Source: Salisaeta longa DSM 21114
Lineage (GTDB): Bacteria; Bacteroidota; Rhodothermia; Rhodothermales; Salinibacteraceae
Reading direction: 5' to 3'
DNA length: 64,000 nt
Assembly: GCF_000419585.1 (NCBI RefSeq)
Contig: NZ_ATTH01000001.1
Coordinates: 1,758,005 to 1,822,004, forward strand
Shown here: positions 16,782 to 27,521 of the stretch, one piece after another
How the letters are laid out: each line of letters begins with the position of its first letter
Numbering within the stretch: the first letter of the stretch is position 1
Position numbers and translations under genes: made by a program
The notes under the pieces: model-generated
The model's database searches: none
Told to the model about the DNA's origin: nothing
What the model saw: only the letters and a program-made list of their open reading frames with translations

Positions 16782-18002
16782 ATGGATACGCACGCTTTCG
16801 ATAGCATCGAGGCGGCCATTGCCGCCATTCGTGACGGACGGCTCGTCATTGTTGTGGATGACGAGGACCGCGAAAATGAGGGCGACTTCATTGGTGCCGC
16901 CGAGCACATGACGCCCGAGCGCGTCAACTTTATGGCGCAGCACGGCCGCGGGCTCATCTGTACCGCCCTCACGGCCGAGCGCGCCGACGCGCTGGATCTG
17001 GATCTGATGGTAGAAGCCTCGGGGGCCGCGCCCTACCAAACGGCCTTCACGGTGTCGGTCGATTACAAGGAAGGCACCACCACGGGCATCTCGGCGGCCG
17101 ACCGCTCCAAGACGATTCGGGCCCTGGCCGACCCCGACGCCTCGCCGTTCGACTTTGCGCGGCCGGGGCACGTCTTTCCCCTCAAGGCCCGCTCGGGGGG
17201 CGTGCTGCGCCGCGCCGGTCATACCGAAGCGGCCGTTGACCTCGCGCGCCTCGCGGGGTGCGCACCGGCGGGCGCCCTGGTCGAAATCATGAACGACGAC
17301 GGCTCCATGGCGCGCGTCCCGGACCTGCTCCCGATGGCTGAGGCGCTGGATATGCCCATCGTGACGATTCAGGACCTCATCGCGTACCGGATGCAAAATG
17401 AGCGGCTGGTGCACACGGCCTACGAGGCGTCGCTCAACACGGCGTACGGTGCCTTCCGCGTGGTCGCCTTCGAAGAGCAACTGACCGGCGAGGTGCACCT
17501 GGCGTTTACCAAGGGCGAATGGACCGAAGACACGCCGGTGCTCGTGCGCGTGCATGCGCAGGACGTCCTGTCGGATGTTTTTGCGGTGTCGGATGTGGAC
17601 CGCCGTGAGCAGCTCGCCGAGGCCCTACTCATGGTGGCCGATGCAGGGCAGGGCGTTGTGCTCTACATGATGCAAAGCGGGCGCGGCGCCACCCTCGATG
17701 CGCTCCGAACGTACGAAGCCCGGCAGCACAGCGACACGAACAGCCAAGCACCGCCGGCCATGGATCCGCGGGACTACGGCATCGGGTGTCAGATCTTGCG
17801 CAGCCTGGGCCTTCGCAAGCTGCGGCTGCTTACCAACAACCCACAGAAGCGTGTGGGCCTCGCGGGCTACGGGCTCGAAATTGTCGAACGTGTGCCCCTA
17901 ACGGTGCCCGAGGCCGTTGCCGAACACCTGGGCGGCGACGGTGCACGTGCGCTTATGCCCTTTCGCCTCGCTCCCCATTCACCATCTGATACTTCGTCAT
18001 GA
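16782..18002 (+). CDS. ribBA: RibBA: DHBP synthase fused to a degenerate GTP cyclohydrolase II
   Basis: 406-residue riboflavin-pathway fusion. The N-terminal half (about 1-205) is an intact DHBP synthase making 3,4-dihydroxy-2-butanone 4-phosphate from ribulose 5-phosphate: [11 protein letters not shown] at 26-36, the conserved [17 protein letters not shown] and [22 protein letters not shown]. The C-terminal half keeps the GTP cyclohydrolase II fold ([38 protein letters not shown]), but the zinc site is gone: the usual C-x10-C-x-C reads D-x10-V-x-R (around 17550-17605). Without zinc, the first committed step (GTP ring opening) should not occur, so this half may be structural or regulatory, like RibBX proteins, and another GCH II gene should exist. 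The start is the ATG nearest the conserved N-terminus. Confidence 0.9.
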   Translation: MDTHAFDSIEAAIAAIRDGRLVIVVDDEDRENEGDFIGAAEHMTPERVNFMAQHGRGLICTALTAERADALDLDLMVEASGAAPYQTAFTVSVDYKEGTTTGISAADRSKTIRALADPDASPFDFARPGHVFPLKARSGGVLRRAGHTEAAVDLARLAGCAPAGALVEIMNDDGSMARVPDLLPMAEALDMPIVTIQDLIAYRMQNERLVHTAYEASLNTAYGAFRVVAFEEQLTGEVHLAFTKGEWTEDTPVLVRVHAQDVLSDVFAVSDVDRREQLAEALLMVADAGQGVVLYMMQSGRGATLDALRTYEARQHSDTNSQAPPAMDPRDYGIGCQILRSLGLRKLRLLTNNPQKRVGLAGYGLEIVERVPLTVPEAVAEHLGGDGARALMPFRLAPHSPSDTSS

Positions 18003-18178
18003 ACAGCCGCTCGCGTGTTCGTCTTTTTACTGCCGTATACGTCGTTGTAGGAGGCCTGGCCACCGTAATTGCCCTGTACCGCGTGCAGCATGGAGCCTAC
18101 GCGGGGGCCGCACTGATGGCAGCCATTGCGCTCTTTTCGGCGTATCGGGTGTATACGCTGGACCCCGAGGACGCGTGA
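17999..18178 (+). CDS. 59-residue membrane protein coupled to ribBA
   Basis: Begins in an ATGA overlap with the ribBA stop and encodes a 59-residue protein with two hydrophobic segments (about 9-26 and 32-49) ending in an acidic tail (LDPEDA). Basic N-terminus (MNSRSRVR) puts it in the cytoplasm. Translational coupling and the clean stop support a real gene, of unknown function. Confidence 0.6.
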   Translation: MNSRSRVRLFTAVYVVVGGLATVIALYRVQHGAYAGAALMAAIALFSAYRVYTLDPEDA

Positions 18179-18209
18179 GCGTCGCTCCGAAAAACGAACA
18201 AAAGAAACG

Positions 18210-18242
18210 AAAAAAGCCACGTTCCATCGCGGGAACGTGGCT
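18210..18242 (-). terminator. Rho-independent terminator after ftsZ
   Basis: On the minus strand, a perfect 11-bp stem (AGCCACGTTCC/GGAACGTGGCT) with a 6-nt loop is followed by TTTTTTCGTTTC. It ends the division operon about 130 nt past the ftsZ stop. It may also slow plus-strand readthrough from ribBA, though that side lacks a T-run. Confidence 0.85.
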
Positions 18243-18369
18243 GGTGGGATACGGATGGTTCCGTATCGCCGAAAACCACAGAGAGCGTTGCTCAAACGCC
18301 CGGGCACGCTCACATGAGGAGGCACCCCTGTGGTGGGGCTGGAGGGCCCACTTTAGAGAGTTACGGCCG

Positions 18370-19872
18370 TCAGTCCATCATCTTCCGCCGGAAGGCCGGC
18401 GTGTCAAGATCGTCTTTGCGGATGCGCTCCGTGCGCTCCTTCGCGTCGTCCGACCCCGGACGCAGCCGCTGAATGCGCGTGCTCGACGACGAGCCGTTGC
18501 TGGATGATTGCGCCGGCGTGTCGGGCGTTGTGTTGCGGGGCTGGCTCTCGCCGTCCGAGGGCGCACGACCCGATGACTCTTCATCGGTGGCGTCTGGCGT
18601 CCGCAACTTGCTCCGGCGCATATACGCCGGCTCGTCGAGGTTGCGCAGGTTGTCTTCGCCTTTGTACTGGTACTGCTGCTGCCCCCCATCCAACGGAACG
18701 GTGCGGCGCACGCGATCACCCGATGACTGTTGCCGGGGTTGCTGGGGTTGCTGCTGACGGCCCGGCTCAGGATTCTGCCCTGTAGGGGCTGATGGACCCG
18801 TAGCCGACTGCTGCGACGCAGGCTGTTGCGCTGCCTGCTGACGCGCGGGCTGCTGACGCGAGGGCTGCTGCCCATCCATCTCGTCGTGCTCTCCGCTGTC
18901 AAACCCGGTGGCGATAACCGTCACGCGCAGCTTGTCCTCTAGCGACTCGTCAATCACCGTACCAAAGATGACCTCAACGTCATCCCCGGCCTCTTCTTGA
19001 ATGATGGTCGTGGCGCGGGTGGCTTCGAGCATGCCCACCGACGGCCCACTCGTAACGTTGACGAGCACGTTCGTCGCTCCGTTGATCGAGAGGCCATCGA
19101 GCAGCGGGCTGCTGATTGCCTCAATCGCGGCTTTCTCGGCGCGGTCGTCGCCCGAAGCCGTCGACGATCCCATGAGGGCCGTTCCACCGTCCTTCATGGT
19201 GGTGCGTACATCCGCAAAGTCGAGGTTGATGAGCCCGTGCACCGTAATCAGGTCACTGATGCCGCGGGTGGCGTTGTACAGCACCTCGTCGGCCTTCTTA
19301 AAGGCCTCAATCATGCTTGTCTTCTCGTCAGAGATGTCGAGGAGCCGCTCGTTTGGAATGACGATGAGCGTGTCAACATTCTGCCGCAGCTTGGCGATGC
19401 CATCCATGGCCGTTCGCATGCGCCGACGCCCCTCGCACTGAAAGGGCTTGGTTACGATGGCCACCGTTAGGATGTCCATGCTACGCGCAATGGAAGCCAC
19501 GACCGGCGCGCCGCCGGTTCCGGTGCCACCGCCCATTCCAGCGGTGATGAACACCATGTCGAAGCCTTCGAGGGCTTGCTGGATCTCTTTCTTGTTTTCC
19601 TCGACGGCCTCCGCCCCTACGTTCGGACGAGCGCCGGCGCCGAGGCCCTTGGTCAGGTTTTTTCCCGCCTGCACCTTGTGCGGCGCACGGTTTTCCGCTA
19701 GCGCTTGCCCATCGGTGTTGATTGAGATGAACTCTACGCCGCCGCGAATGCCCTTGTCAACCATGTTGTTGATGGCGTTACCGCCGCCGCCCCCAACACC
19801 GATCACGCAGATTTTCGCTTCTTCGTTCGCATTGTCATCAAACGAGATGCGTGAACTATATTCATTTTCCAT
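18370..19872 (-). CDS. ftsZ: cell division protein FtsZ
   Basis: Tubulin-like GTPase forming the Z ring. The 500-residue protein has a short N-terminal tail, VIGVGGGGGNAINNM, the tubulin signature GGGTGTGG (about 114-121) and the T7 loop NLDFADVRTTM that completes the GTPase site of the next subunit. The globular core ends near 325 and is followed by an unusually long 160-residue linker rich in Gln, Ser, Pro and Arg. The C-terminal peptide DLDTPAFRRKMMD should bind FtsA and other membrane tethers. GGAGGG lies 8 nt before the ATG. Last gene of the minus-strand cluster, separated from ftsA by 358 bp, so it may have its own promoter. Confidence 0.97.
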   Translation of the reverse strand: MENEYSSRISFDDNANEEAKICVIGVGGGGGNAINNMVDKGIRGGVEFISINTDGQALAENRAPHKVQAGKNLTKGLGAGARPNVGAEAVEENKKEIQQALEGFDMVFITAGMGGGTGTGGAPVVASIARSMDILTVAIVTKPFQCEGRRRMRTAMDGIAKLRQNVDTLIVIPNERLLDISDEKTSMIEAFKKADEVLYNATRGISDLITVHGLINLDFADVRTTMKDGGTALMGSSTASGDDRAEKAAIEAISSPLLDGLSINGATNVLVNVTSGPSVGMLEATRATTIIQEEAGDDVEVIFGTVIDESLEDKLRVTVIATGFDSGEHDEMDGQQPSRQQPARQQAAQQPASQQSATGPSAPTGQNPEPGRQQQPQQPRQQSSGDRVRRTVPLDGGQQQYQYKGEDNLRNLDEPAYMRRSKLRTPDATDEESSGRAPSDGESQPRNTTPDTPAQSSSNGSSSSTRIQRLRPGSDDAKERTERIRKDDLDTPAFRRKMMD

Positions 19873-20230
19873 AAAGGTCCCTCCAGTCGTCTGTCATTCA
19901 AGGCGCACGCGCCACAGCAGGCGATGGTGAGCAGCCATCGGCTGGTTCTACGCAGCACGGCGCACATCAGATAGTGAGCAGGTTGGCGGTTGTCTGTGAT
20001 GCGTATGCGAGCACCAAGAAGGGGGAAGGGTTCGCTGGTACAACCGCTCCCTCTCGCGTAGAGCCTCGCACGGGGTACTGCTCGAACAACATACCAACTG
20101 CATGACACAAAGTATAACACCGAGCGGATGATGTAAAGACCTACAAGGCGGATTACATCCTTACCGCTTTTGGCTTATGCCACACGCGGCAGCCTCGGAG
20201 ATTATCCGTTGTTTTGCAACGTTCCTGTAT
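19873..20230. other. ftsA-ftsZ intergenic region
   Basis: 358 bp with no recognisable gene, AT-richer toward the ftsA side. The size argues for a dedicated ftsZ promoter; I cannot define its -10/-35 elements with confidence. Confidence 0.5.
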
Positions 20231-21493
20231 TCATAATTCATCAAACCACGCCTTCATACGACTCGCGATGCGGCTTACCACCGTCTCGCCGGGCGTCTCA
20301 AGGCCGCGCGCGTTCGACTCCACGTCTTCCGTGATGGTCGAGCTTCCAATAACTTCGGGCTGCATGCCGTACAACACAAGGCCCACCCCCGTGGCAAACT
20401 TCGGATTGCTTACTTCTTCTACAAGTCCGCCGCCAAGCCCCATGGGCATGCCAATGCGCGCATCCATCTCTAGCACCTCGGCCGCCAGTTCGGCCGTGCC
20501 CGGAATAAGTGCGCCGCCGCCCGTAACAACAGTTCCTACGCCCAGGTGCCGACCATAGCCGCTTCGCTTGATTTCGATCGCGGCAATTTCCAGAATTTCC
20601 TCCATGCGCGGCTGGATGACCTGCGCCAGGGTGTCGCGGCCGATGGTTTTCTCGGGGCGCCCGCCAATGCCTGGGATCTCAATTTGCTCGCCAGGATCGG
20701 CAAAGTCAACCAGGGCTGTTCCAAACTGCCGCTTGAGGCGCTCGGCCTGATCGCGCATCACGCCCAGGCCCTTCCGGATGTCGTCGGTGACTTTGTTGCC
20801 TGCTACGGCAATGACGGCGGTATGACGGATGGTGTTGTCCTCAAAAACGGCAATGTCGGTAGTGCCCCCGCCGATGTCGATGAGGGCCACGCCCACTTCT
20901 TTTTCGTCGTCGTGCAGCACGCTAAAGGATGAAGCCAGCGGCTCTAGCACGATGTCGGCCACCTCGAAGCCCGCTTTTTCGATGCAGCGATAAATGTTCT
21001 TCGCCGCCGACACGAGGCCCGTGATGATGTGCACGTTGGCCTCCAGGCGCACGCCGCTCATGCCAATGGGGTCGGCCACGCCGTCTTGCCCATCCACGAT
21101 AAACTCCTGCGGAATCACATGCAGGATCTCGCGGTCGGCCGGCATGGCCACGTGCATGGTATCTTCCAGCAGGCGCTGCACGTCGCTCTCCGTAATTTCG
21201 CCATTGCTAATCGTCACCACACCGCGGCTTTGAAAGCTCTGCACGTGATCGCCCGCAATGCCGACAATGACGCTGTGCACCTCAACCCCCGCGGCCCGCT
21301 CGGCCTCCTCGATGGCGGCGCGCACGGCGCGCACGGTACGGTCGATGTTTACCACAACGCCTCGGTTGAGGCCGTCGGACGGGGCCACGCCGACCCCAAG
21401 GATATTTACGCGCCCCAAGTCGTCTTTGCCGGCCACGACCGCGCATACCTTGGTCGTGCCAATGTCGACGCCTACAACAATCTGCTCACTCAT
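20231..21493 (-). CDS. ftsA: cell division protein FtsA
   Basis: Actin-like ATPase that anchors FtsZ filaments to the membrane. The 420 residues start VVGVDIGTTKVCAVV (phosphate-1), include the 1C-type insertion region typical of FtsA, the phosphate-2 segment IDIGGGTTDIAVF, and the adenosine motif VVTGGGALIPGTAELAAEVL. The C-terminus ends in an amphipathic helix (RIASRMKAWFDEL), the expected membrane-targeting sequence. The ATG at 21493 (MSEQIV) matches the family N-terminus. It follows ftsQ by 45 bp. Confidence 0.95.
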   Translation of the reverse strand: MSEQIVVGVDIGTTKVCAVVAGKDDLGRVNILGVGVAPSDGLNRGVVVNIDRTVRAVRAAIEEAERAAGVEVHSVIVGIAGDHVQSFQSRGVVTISNGEITESDVQRLLEDTMHVAMPADREILHVIPQEFIVDGQDGVADPIGMSGVRLEANVHIITGLVSAAKNIYRCIEKAGFEVADIVLEPLASSFSVLHDDEKEVGVALIDIGGGTTDIAVFEDNTIRHTAVIAVAGNKVTDDIRKGLGVMRDQAERLKRQFGTALVDFADPGEQIEIPGIGGRPEKTIGRDTLAQVIQPRMEEILEIAAIEIKRSGYGRHLGVGTVVTGGGALIPGTAELAAEVLEMDARIGMPMGLGGGLVEEVSNPKFATGVGLVLYGMQPEVIGSSTITEDVESNARGLETPGETVVSRIASRMKAWFDEL

Positions 21494-21538
21494 GAAGGTG
21501 TGTCGGGTTGTGGAGGTCCAGCGCCAGGCAGGCAACCC

Positions 21539-22335
21539 CTACCGCGGCGGCCGCGCCTGCGTGATGACTTGTCCGTTGAAGCGAAGGTCTACATACCCAA
21601 TGGTAGGGGACGCGGGCGGCGCTTGCAAGACCTGCGTCCAGAAGGAATACAAGCGCTTCATTTTTTGCCGGTACGGCGGGTCTCCTACCTGAATGGGGAT
21701 ACTGCCGTATGCCGCCACGGGTTGCGTGTACCCCCACAATCCCTCGTCGCGCACCACCAGCTCGGCCATCAGGGCCAGCGTGCCGGTGTCTGCCAGGGCA
21801 CGCAGCGCGCGCTGTACCGGCGCGGGCACCGCGGGGGGCGTGCCGTCGGTCGGTACGCCCCGAAGCAGCGGCACGTTGGGAACGGGGGCGGGCCGCAGCG
21901 GCAACGCCACACCGGAGGTATCGACGTAGAAGGCGGGTGTTCGGTCGGGGCCTAAGACCAACGCCACGGGCCGACGCTCCCGCACCACCAGCTCCAGCGC
22001 TTGGTCCGTAGGCTGCTTGTACACGGTTGCATCGCGCACCCACGGGTGCTGCTCGACGTAGCGCGCCGCCTGCGCCACATTCACGTCATGCAGCGGGGTG
22101 CGATGCGGCAGCCGCATCATCTGGCGCAGCGTGTCGGGGTGCGCGTAGCGCGCGCCCACCACCTCTATGCGCGTCACCACAAGGCTCGTTTGCCACCACC
22201 ACAGCCCGATGCTTAGCACAGCAACCGCTGCTATGGCAATGAGCCCTTGGCGGGTGCCAAACAGCAGGCGCGCACCCGCTTGCACGAGCTTCTTGAGAAG
22301 CGCCAGGACCTTCGCAAGCATGCGGAGCACATCCT

Positions 22336-22339
<4 letters not shown>
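21539..22339 (-). CDS. ftsQ: cell division protein FtsQ
   Basis: 266-residue bitopic divisome protein. A cytoplasmic basic N-terminus is followed by a membrane helix (about 33-48), then a POTRA domain (about 52-122: VVTRIEVVGARYAHPDTLRQ, ending with LELVVRERRPVALV) and the beta domain with YVDTSGVALPL. The last part SFWTQVLQAPPASPTIGYVDLRFNGQVI is the usual FtsQ end. The ATGA overlap with murC indicates coupled translation. Confidence 0.88.
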
Positions 22340-23762
<1,423 letters not shown>

Positions 23763-23766
<4 letters not shown>

Positions 23767-24887
23767 GCGTGGGGCGTGGGTGAGGAAGAATGAGCACGAG
23801 CGATGGAGCAGATGTCGCGGGCGATGACCGCTGCGGCCTCCGGACGGGCCAACTGCTGGGCGGCGCGCGTCATGGCGGCACGGGCCGAGGCATCGTCGAG
23901 CAGGGCGGTTACGGCCGCCACCAGCTCAGACGAGAGGCGGGGTTCGGGCAGCACGCGGGCGGCGCCTGCAGCGGCCATGCTCTCCGCATTTTTGGTCTGA
24001 TGATCGGCAACCACGTTGGGCGAGGGCACGAGCACGGCCGGCGTGCCCGTCACCAAAAGCTCGCTGCACGTGAGCGCCCCGGCCCGACAGAGCGCCACGT
24101 CGGTAGCGGCGTATGCGGCGTCCATCCGGTCGAGGTACGGCGCCATGCGCAGCCGCGGATGCGACGGGATGCGCGCGTGCAACGCTTCGTAGTAGCGGGT
24201 TCCGGTTTGCCACAGGATGTAGGTGTTGGGGCGGTCCAGCAATGCACCGAGCGACGCCTCAAGGGCATCGTTGAGGGCCGCGCTTCCGAGCGAGCCGCCG
24301 AGTACGGTGAGCAGCGTCGCGTCCTCGGGCATGCCAATGTGCGCCCGGCCCTCGGCCCGCGTGGTCTGCTGCAACTGCTGCCGCGTGGGGTTGCCCGTTA
24401 CGCGCACATCGGCTGTTGGAAAATACGCTTCTGCTTCCGGAAAAGCCACATGCACCCGCGTGCTCAGGTACCCAAGCAGCCGGTTGGTGACGCCGGGATA
24501 GGCATTTTGCTCTTGTACCACAATCGGACATCCCTGCAAGCGAGCCGCAAGTAGCACCGGGCCGGCCACGTAGCCGCCCGTTCCCACCACAACCGCCGGC
24601 TCCAGCGCGCGCACCAGCTTCCAACTGTCCCACAGCCCCTCCAGCAGACGCAGCGGAAACCGCAGGTTCTCGAGCGTCCACGCCCGTTGAAAGCCGCTCA
24701 CCGTAATGGGATGAAAGGCGTAGCCCGCCTTCGGAACGGCCGTCGCCTCCAGGCGATCGCGCGTCCCGGCAAATGCGACGTGCACGTGGGGTGCAGCCTG
24801 CGTGAGCGCATCGGCAATGGCGAGCGCCGGGTAGACGTGCCCCCCGGTGCCGCCGCCGGCCATAAGAATGCGAAGCGAAGGGTTCAT
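23763..24887 (-). CDS. murG: UDP-GlcNAc transferase MurG
   Basis: Transfers GlcNAc from UDP-GlcNAc to lipid I to give lipid II at the inner face of the membrane. The 374 residues contain the GGTGGHVYPALAIADAL N-terminal loop, QEQNAYPGVTNRLLG and the UDP-GlcNAc-binding C-terminal segment ALCRAGALTCSELLVTGTPA followed by DHQTKNAESM. GT-B fold, full length. Overlaps murC by 4 bp and follows ftsW by 3 bp. Confidence 0.97.
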
Positions 24888-24890
24888 AAG

Positions 24891-26129
24891 CTATATCATG
24901 CGGATGCGTCCACGGGAGCGGGAGGGGGCCGCTGATGATTTGTCGGGAGCGGCCGTGTTGGGGCGCGGCGATGTTTGCTGTGACGACTTGTGCCGTGAGA
25001 TGTTGAGCAGCACGCCCACCATAACCCCGTTCACCACCATCGACGTGCCGCCGTACGACACGAATGGCAGCGGCAAGCCGGTAACGGGCAGAAATCCGGT
25101 GGAGACGCCCGCATGCACAAAGCCGTACACCGCAATCATGGTGGTGAGGCCTACGGCCATGAAGACGCCGAGCGGATCGGGGGCGTCGCGTGCGATGCGC
25201 AGGTAGCCCCGGAACAGCAGAACACCAAAGCAAAACAGCAGGCCCAGCGCGCCCAGCGCGCCGTATTCTTCCGCAATGATCGCGAAGATGAAGTCGTTGT
25301 AGGGGGCCGGCAAGAAGTCACGTTGCACGCTCTTTCCCGGCCCCACGCCGGTGAGTCCGCCCATGGCAATGGCAATGCGCGCCTGATACGCCTGATAGCC
25401 CTCTCCGCGCAGGCTCATGGTCGCCGTAGAGTCGGTAGAGGCAAACAGGTCGGTCCCCAGGAACGATTCGACGCGCGCGGCCCGCGAGGGGGACGTATAC
25501 ACCATGCCGGCCGCAAGCCCAAGGCCCAGTAGGACCAAAATGCTTAGCTGCAGAATGCTCACGCGGCCCACGAAGCACATCACCAGCACAGAAAACAGCA
25601 CCACCGCCGATGTGGACAGGTCATCCAGGCCAATCAGCCCAATGGTAATACCGGCCCAAAACAGCAGCGGGAGAAAGGCACGACTGAAGTCTTTGATGTA
25701 CTCTTGCTTTTGCGCCAGCAGGCTTGCAAGGTAGATCACGAGCGTAATGCGAGCCAAATCGGACGGCTGAAACCCGAACCCTGCAATGTTGAGCCAGCGG
25801 TCGGGGCCGTCGGTGAACGCGCCGGTGATCTTCACAATGAGCAGCAGCCCAATGGAGAGGAGCAGGCCGTGCCGGCTGTAGCGGGCGACGGTGTGGTAAT
25901 CGATCCGGCTTACGATGCCCATGACGGCCAGGGCGATGCCCACACGCACCACGTGGCGTAACAAAAACGTTTCGGTGGGCATATTGAAGCGCGCCTCGGC
26001 AAAAAACGCCACCGCACTGTACACCGCCACCACGCCCACGACCGAAAGCCCAAGCACGACCCAGGGGACGTACTTGTCGGCCGGCGCCCGGGCCGAAAGC
26101 ATCGATTTGAGCGTAGATAACAGCTTCAT
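24891..26129 (-). CDS. ftsW: SEDS peptidoglycan polymerase FtsW
   Basis: Membrane glycosyltransferase polymerising lipid II at the septum. The 412 residues show about ten membrane helices. Conserved blocks include DGPDRWLNIAGFGFQPSDLARI, GEGYQAYQARIAIAMGGLTGVG and the C-terminal LPFVSYGGTSMVVNGVMVGV, all SEDS signatures. Location between murG and murD supports FtsW rather than RodA. The tail is basic and Ser-rich. Confidence 0.95.
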   Translation of the reverse strand: MKLLSTLKSMLSARAPADKYVPWVVLGLSVVGVVAVYSAVAFFAEARFNMPTETFLLRHVVRVGIALAVMGIVSRIDYHTVARYSRHGLLLSIGLLLIVKITGAFTDGPDRWLNIAGFGFQPSDLARITLVIYLASLLAQKQEYIKDFSRAFLPLLFWAGITIGLIGLDDLSTSAVVLFSVLVMCFVGRVSILQLSILVLLGLGLAAGMVYTSPSRAARVESFLGTDLFASTDSTATMSLRGEGYQAYQARIAIAMGGLTGVGPGKSVQRDFLPAPYNDFIFAIIAEEYGALGALGLLFCFGVLLFRGYLRIARDAPDPLGVFMAVGLTTMIAVYGFVHAGVSTGFLPVTGLPLPFVSYGGTSMVVNGVMVGVLLNISRHKSSQQTSPRPNTAAPDKSSAAPSRSRGRIRMI

Positions 26130-26141
26130 AGCGATTACAAC

Positions 26142-27521
26142 TTACAGCGCCCGGACGGACGCACGAAAATGCTGTCCGCGATCTTCGTAGTTTTCAAACA
26201 TATCGAACGAGGAGCAGGCCGGGCTGAGGAGTACCACGTCGCCGGGCTGGGCCAACGCCCGGCTGCGCCGCACGGCATCGTCCATCGAGGTGGCGTGCGC
26301 GCAGGCGTCGGCGTGCGCGCCGAGCTCCTCCTGAACCGTTGCCGCGCTCTCGCCCATCGCCACCACAGCCCGCACCCGATCGCGCACAAGCGGTTGCAAA
26401 CGTTCGTAAGCGTTCCCCTTGTCGCGGCCGCCGGCAATGAGCACGATGGGGCGCTCAAAGCTCTGCAGCGCATACCACACCGCTTCTACGTTGGTTGCCT
26501 TGGAATCGTTGACGTACTGCACGTCGCCCAGCGTGCGCACGAGCTCCAGGCGATGGCGGACGCCCTCAAACGTGGTGAGGCCCGCTCGCAGCGCCGCGGG
26601 CGACAGCCCCAGCGCGTAGCCCGCCAATCCCGCAGCCTGCGCATTGTACAGGTTGTGCGCGCCGCGCAGCGACACCTCGTCGGTTGGAAGCAGAGGCGTT
26701 TCCTGTCCCTCGTCGCGCACAATCAGCTGTCCGTCGGCGACAAACATGCCGGCGCCTCGGCGCTGCTCCTGACTAAACGCGAGTCGGCGTACGCCGTGGG
26801 CGTCGGCATGTGCCACGGCGGCAGGTCGAATGCGCGCATCGTCGTGATTGTACACGATGACGTCGCCCGCCGACTGCCGCGCAAAGAGGCGGAGCTTGGC
26901 CGCGGCATACGCATCGACGGAGCCATCGTAGCGATCGAGGTGGTCGGGGGTGATGTTAAGCAAAACGCTCACCGCCGGACGAAACGTGTCGACGTGATCC
27001 AGCTGGAAGCTTGACACCTCCAGAATCACGACGTCGCGTGCCCGCGCCGCCCGCGCATGGTCCGAGAACGGCGTGCCCACGTTGCCCGCCACGATGACCC
27101 GGCGGTCCGTGTTAGCAAACGCGGTGGCACACAAGTGGCCGGCGAGGTGGGTGGTGGTCGTCTTGCCGTTGGTGCCGGTGATGGCCACGATGGGTGCTTC
27201 GCAGAACCACGAGGCGACCTCAATCTCGGAATAGAGCGGAAGCCCGTGCGCCAGCACGGACTGCAGGAGCGGCGATTGCGTAGGCACGCCCGGGCTTGTG
27301 ACGACGAAATCGGCCTGGAGGGCGCGCTCGGTGTGGCCGTTGAACTCGTACGCGATGCCCGCGCCTGCGAGGCGCTGCGGCAGATCAGCGGCAGGAGCAC
27401 CGTGGTCGGTCAGAAATACGCGGGCCCCGGCGGCGGCAAGTAGCTCAGCCGCGGCCCGTCCGCTGCGCGCGCCCCCCACAACGGTTACAGCAGCATCGGT
27501 CACAGACGATGGGGCAGGCAT
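26142..27521 (-). CDS. murD: UDP-MurNAc-L-alanine--D-glutamate ligase
   Basis: Adds D-Glu to UDP-MurNAc-L-Ala. The 459 residues have a Rossmann N-terminal domain (VVGGARSGRAAAELL), the P-loop ITGTNGKTTTTHLAG (about 112), NITPDHLDRYDGSVDAYAAAK and the C-terminal VNDSKATNVEA and LIAGGRDKGNAYE, all diagnostic for MurD. This is the first gene of the visible cluster; upstream lies the repeat array instead of mraY or murF. Confidence 0.97.
   Translation of the reverse strand: MPAPSSVTDAAVTVVGGARSGRAAAELLAAAGARVFLTDHGAPAADLPQRLAGAGIAYEFNGHTERALQADFVVTSPGVPTQSPLLQSVLAHGLPLYSEIEVASWFCEAPIVAITGTNGKTTTTHLAGHLCATAFANTDRRVIVAGNVGTPFSDHARAARARDVVILEVSSFQLDHVDTFRPAVSVLLNITPDHLDRYDGSVDAYAAAKLRLFARQSAGDVIVYNHDDARIRPAAVAHADAHGVRRLAFSQEQRRGAGMFVADGQLIVRDEGQETPLLPTDEVSLRGAHNLYNAQAAGLAGYALGLSPAALRAGLTTFEGVRHRLELVRTLGDVQYVNDSKATNVEAVWYALQSFERPIVLIAGGRDKGNAYERLQPLVRDRVRAVVAMGESAATVQEELGAHADACAHATSMDDAVRRSRALAQPGDVVLLSPACSSFDMFENYEDRGQHFRASVRAL

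Noticed and set aside
16065-17555. 496-codon open frame antisense to lptE and ribBA
   Set aside because: No recognisable motif, while the plus strand codes for clear families with conserved active sites.
16719-18002. Frameshift as the cause of the altered RibA zinc site
   Set aside because: Flanking conserved residues are in the same frame on both sides, so the changes are substitutions.
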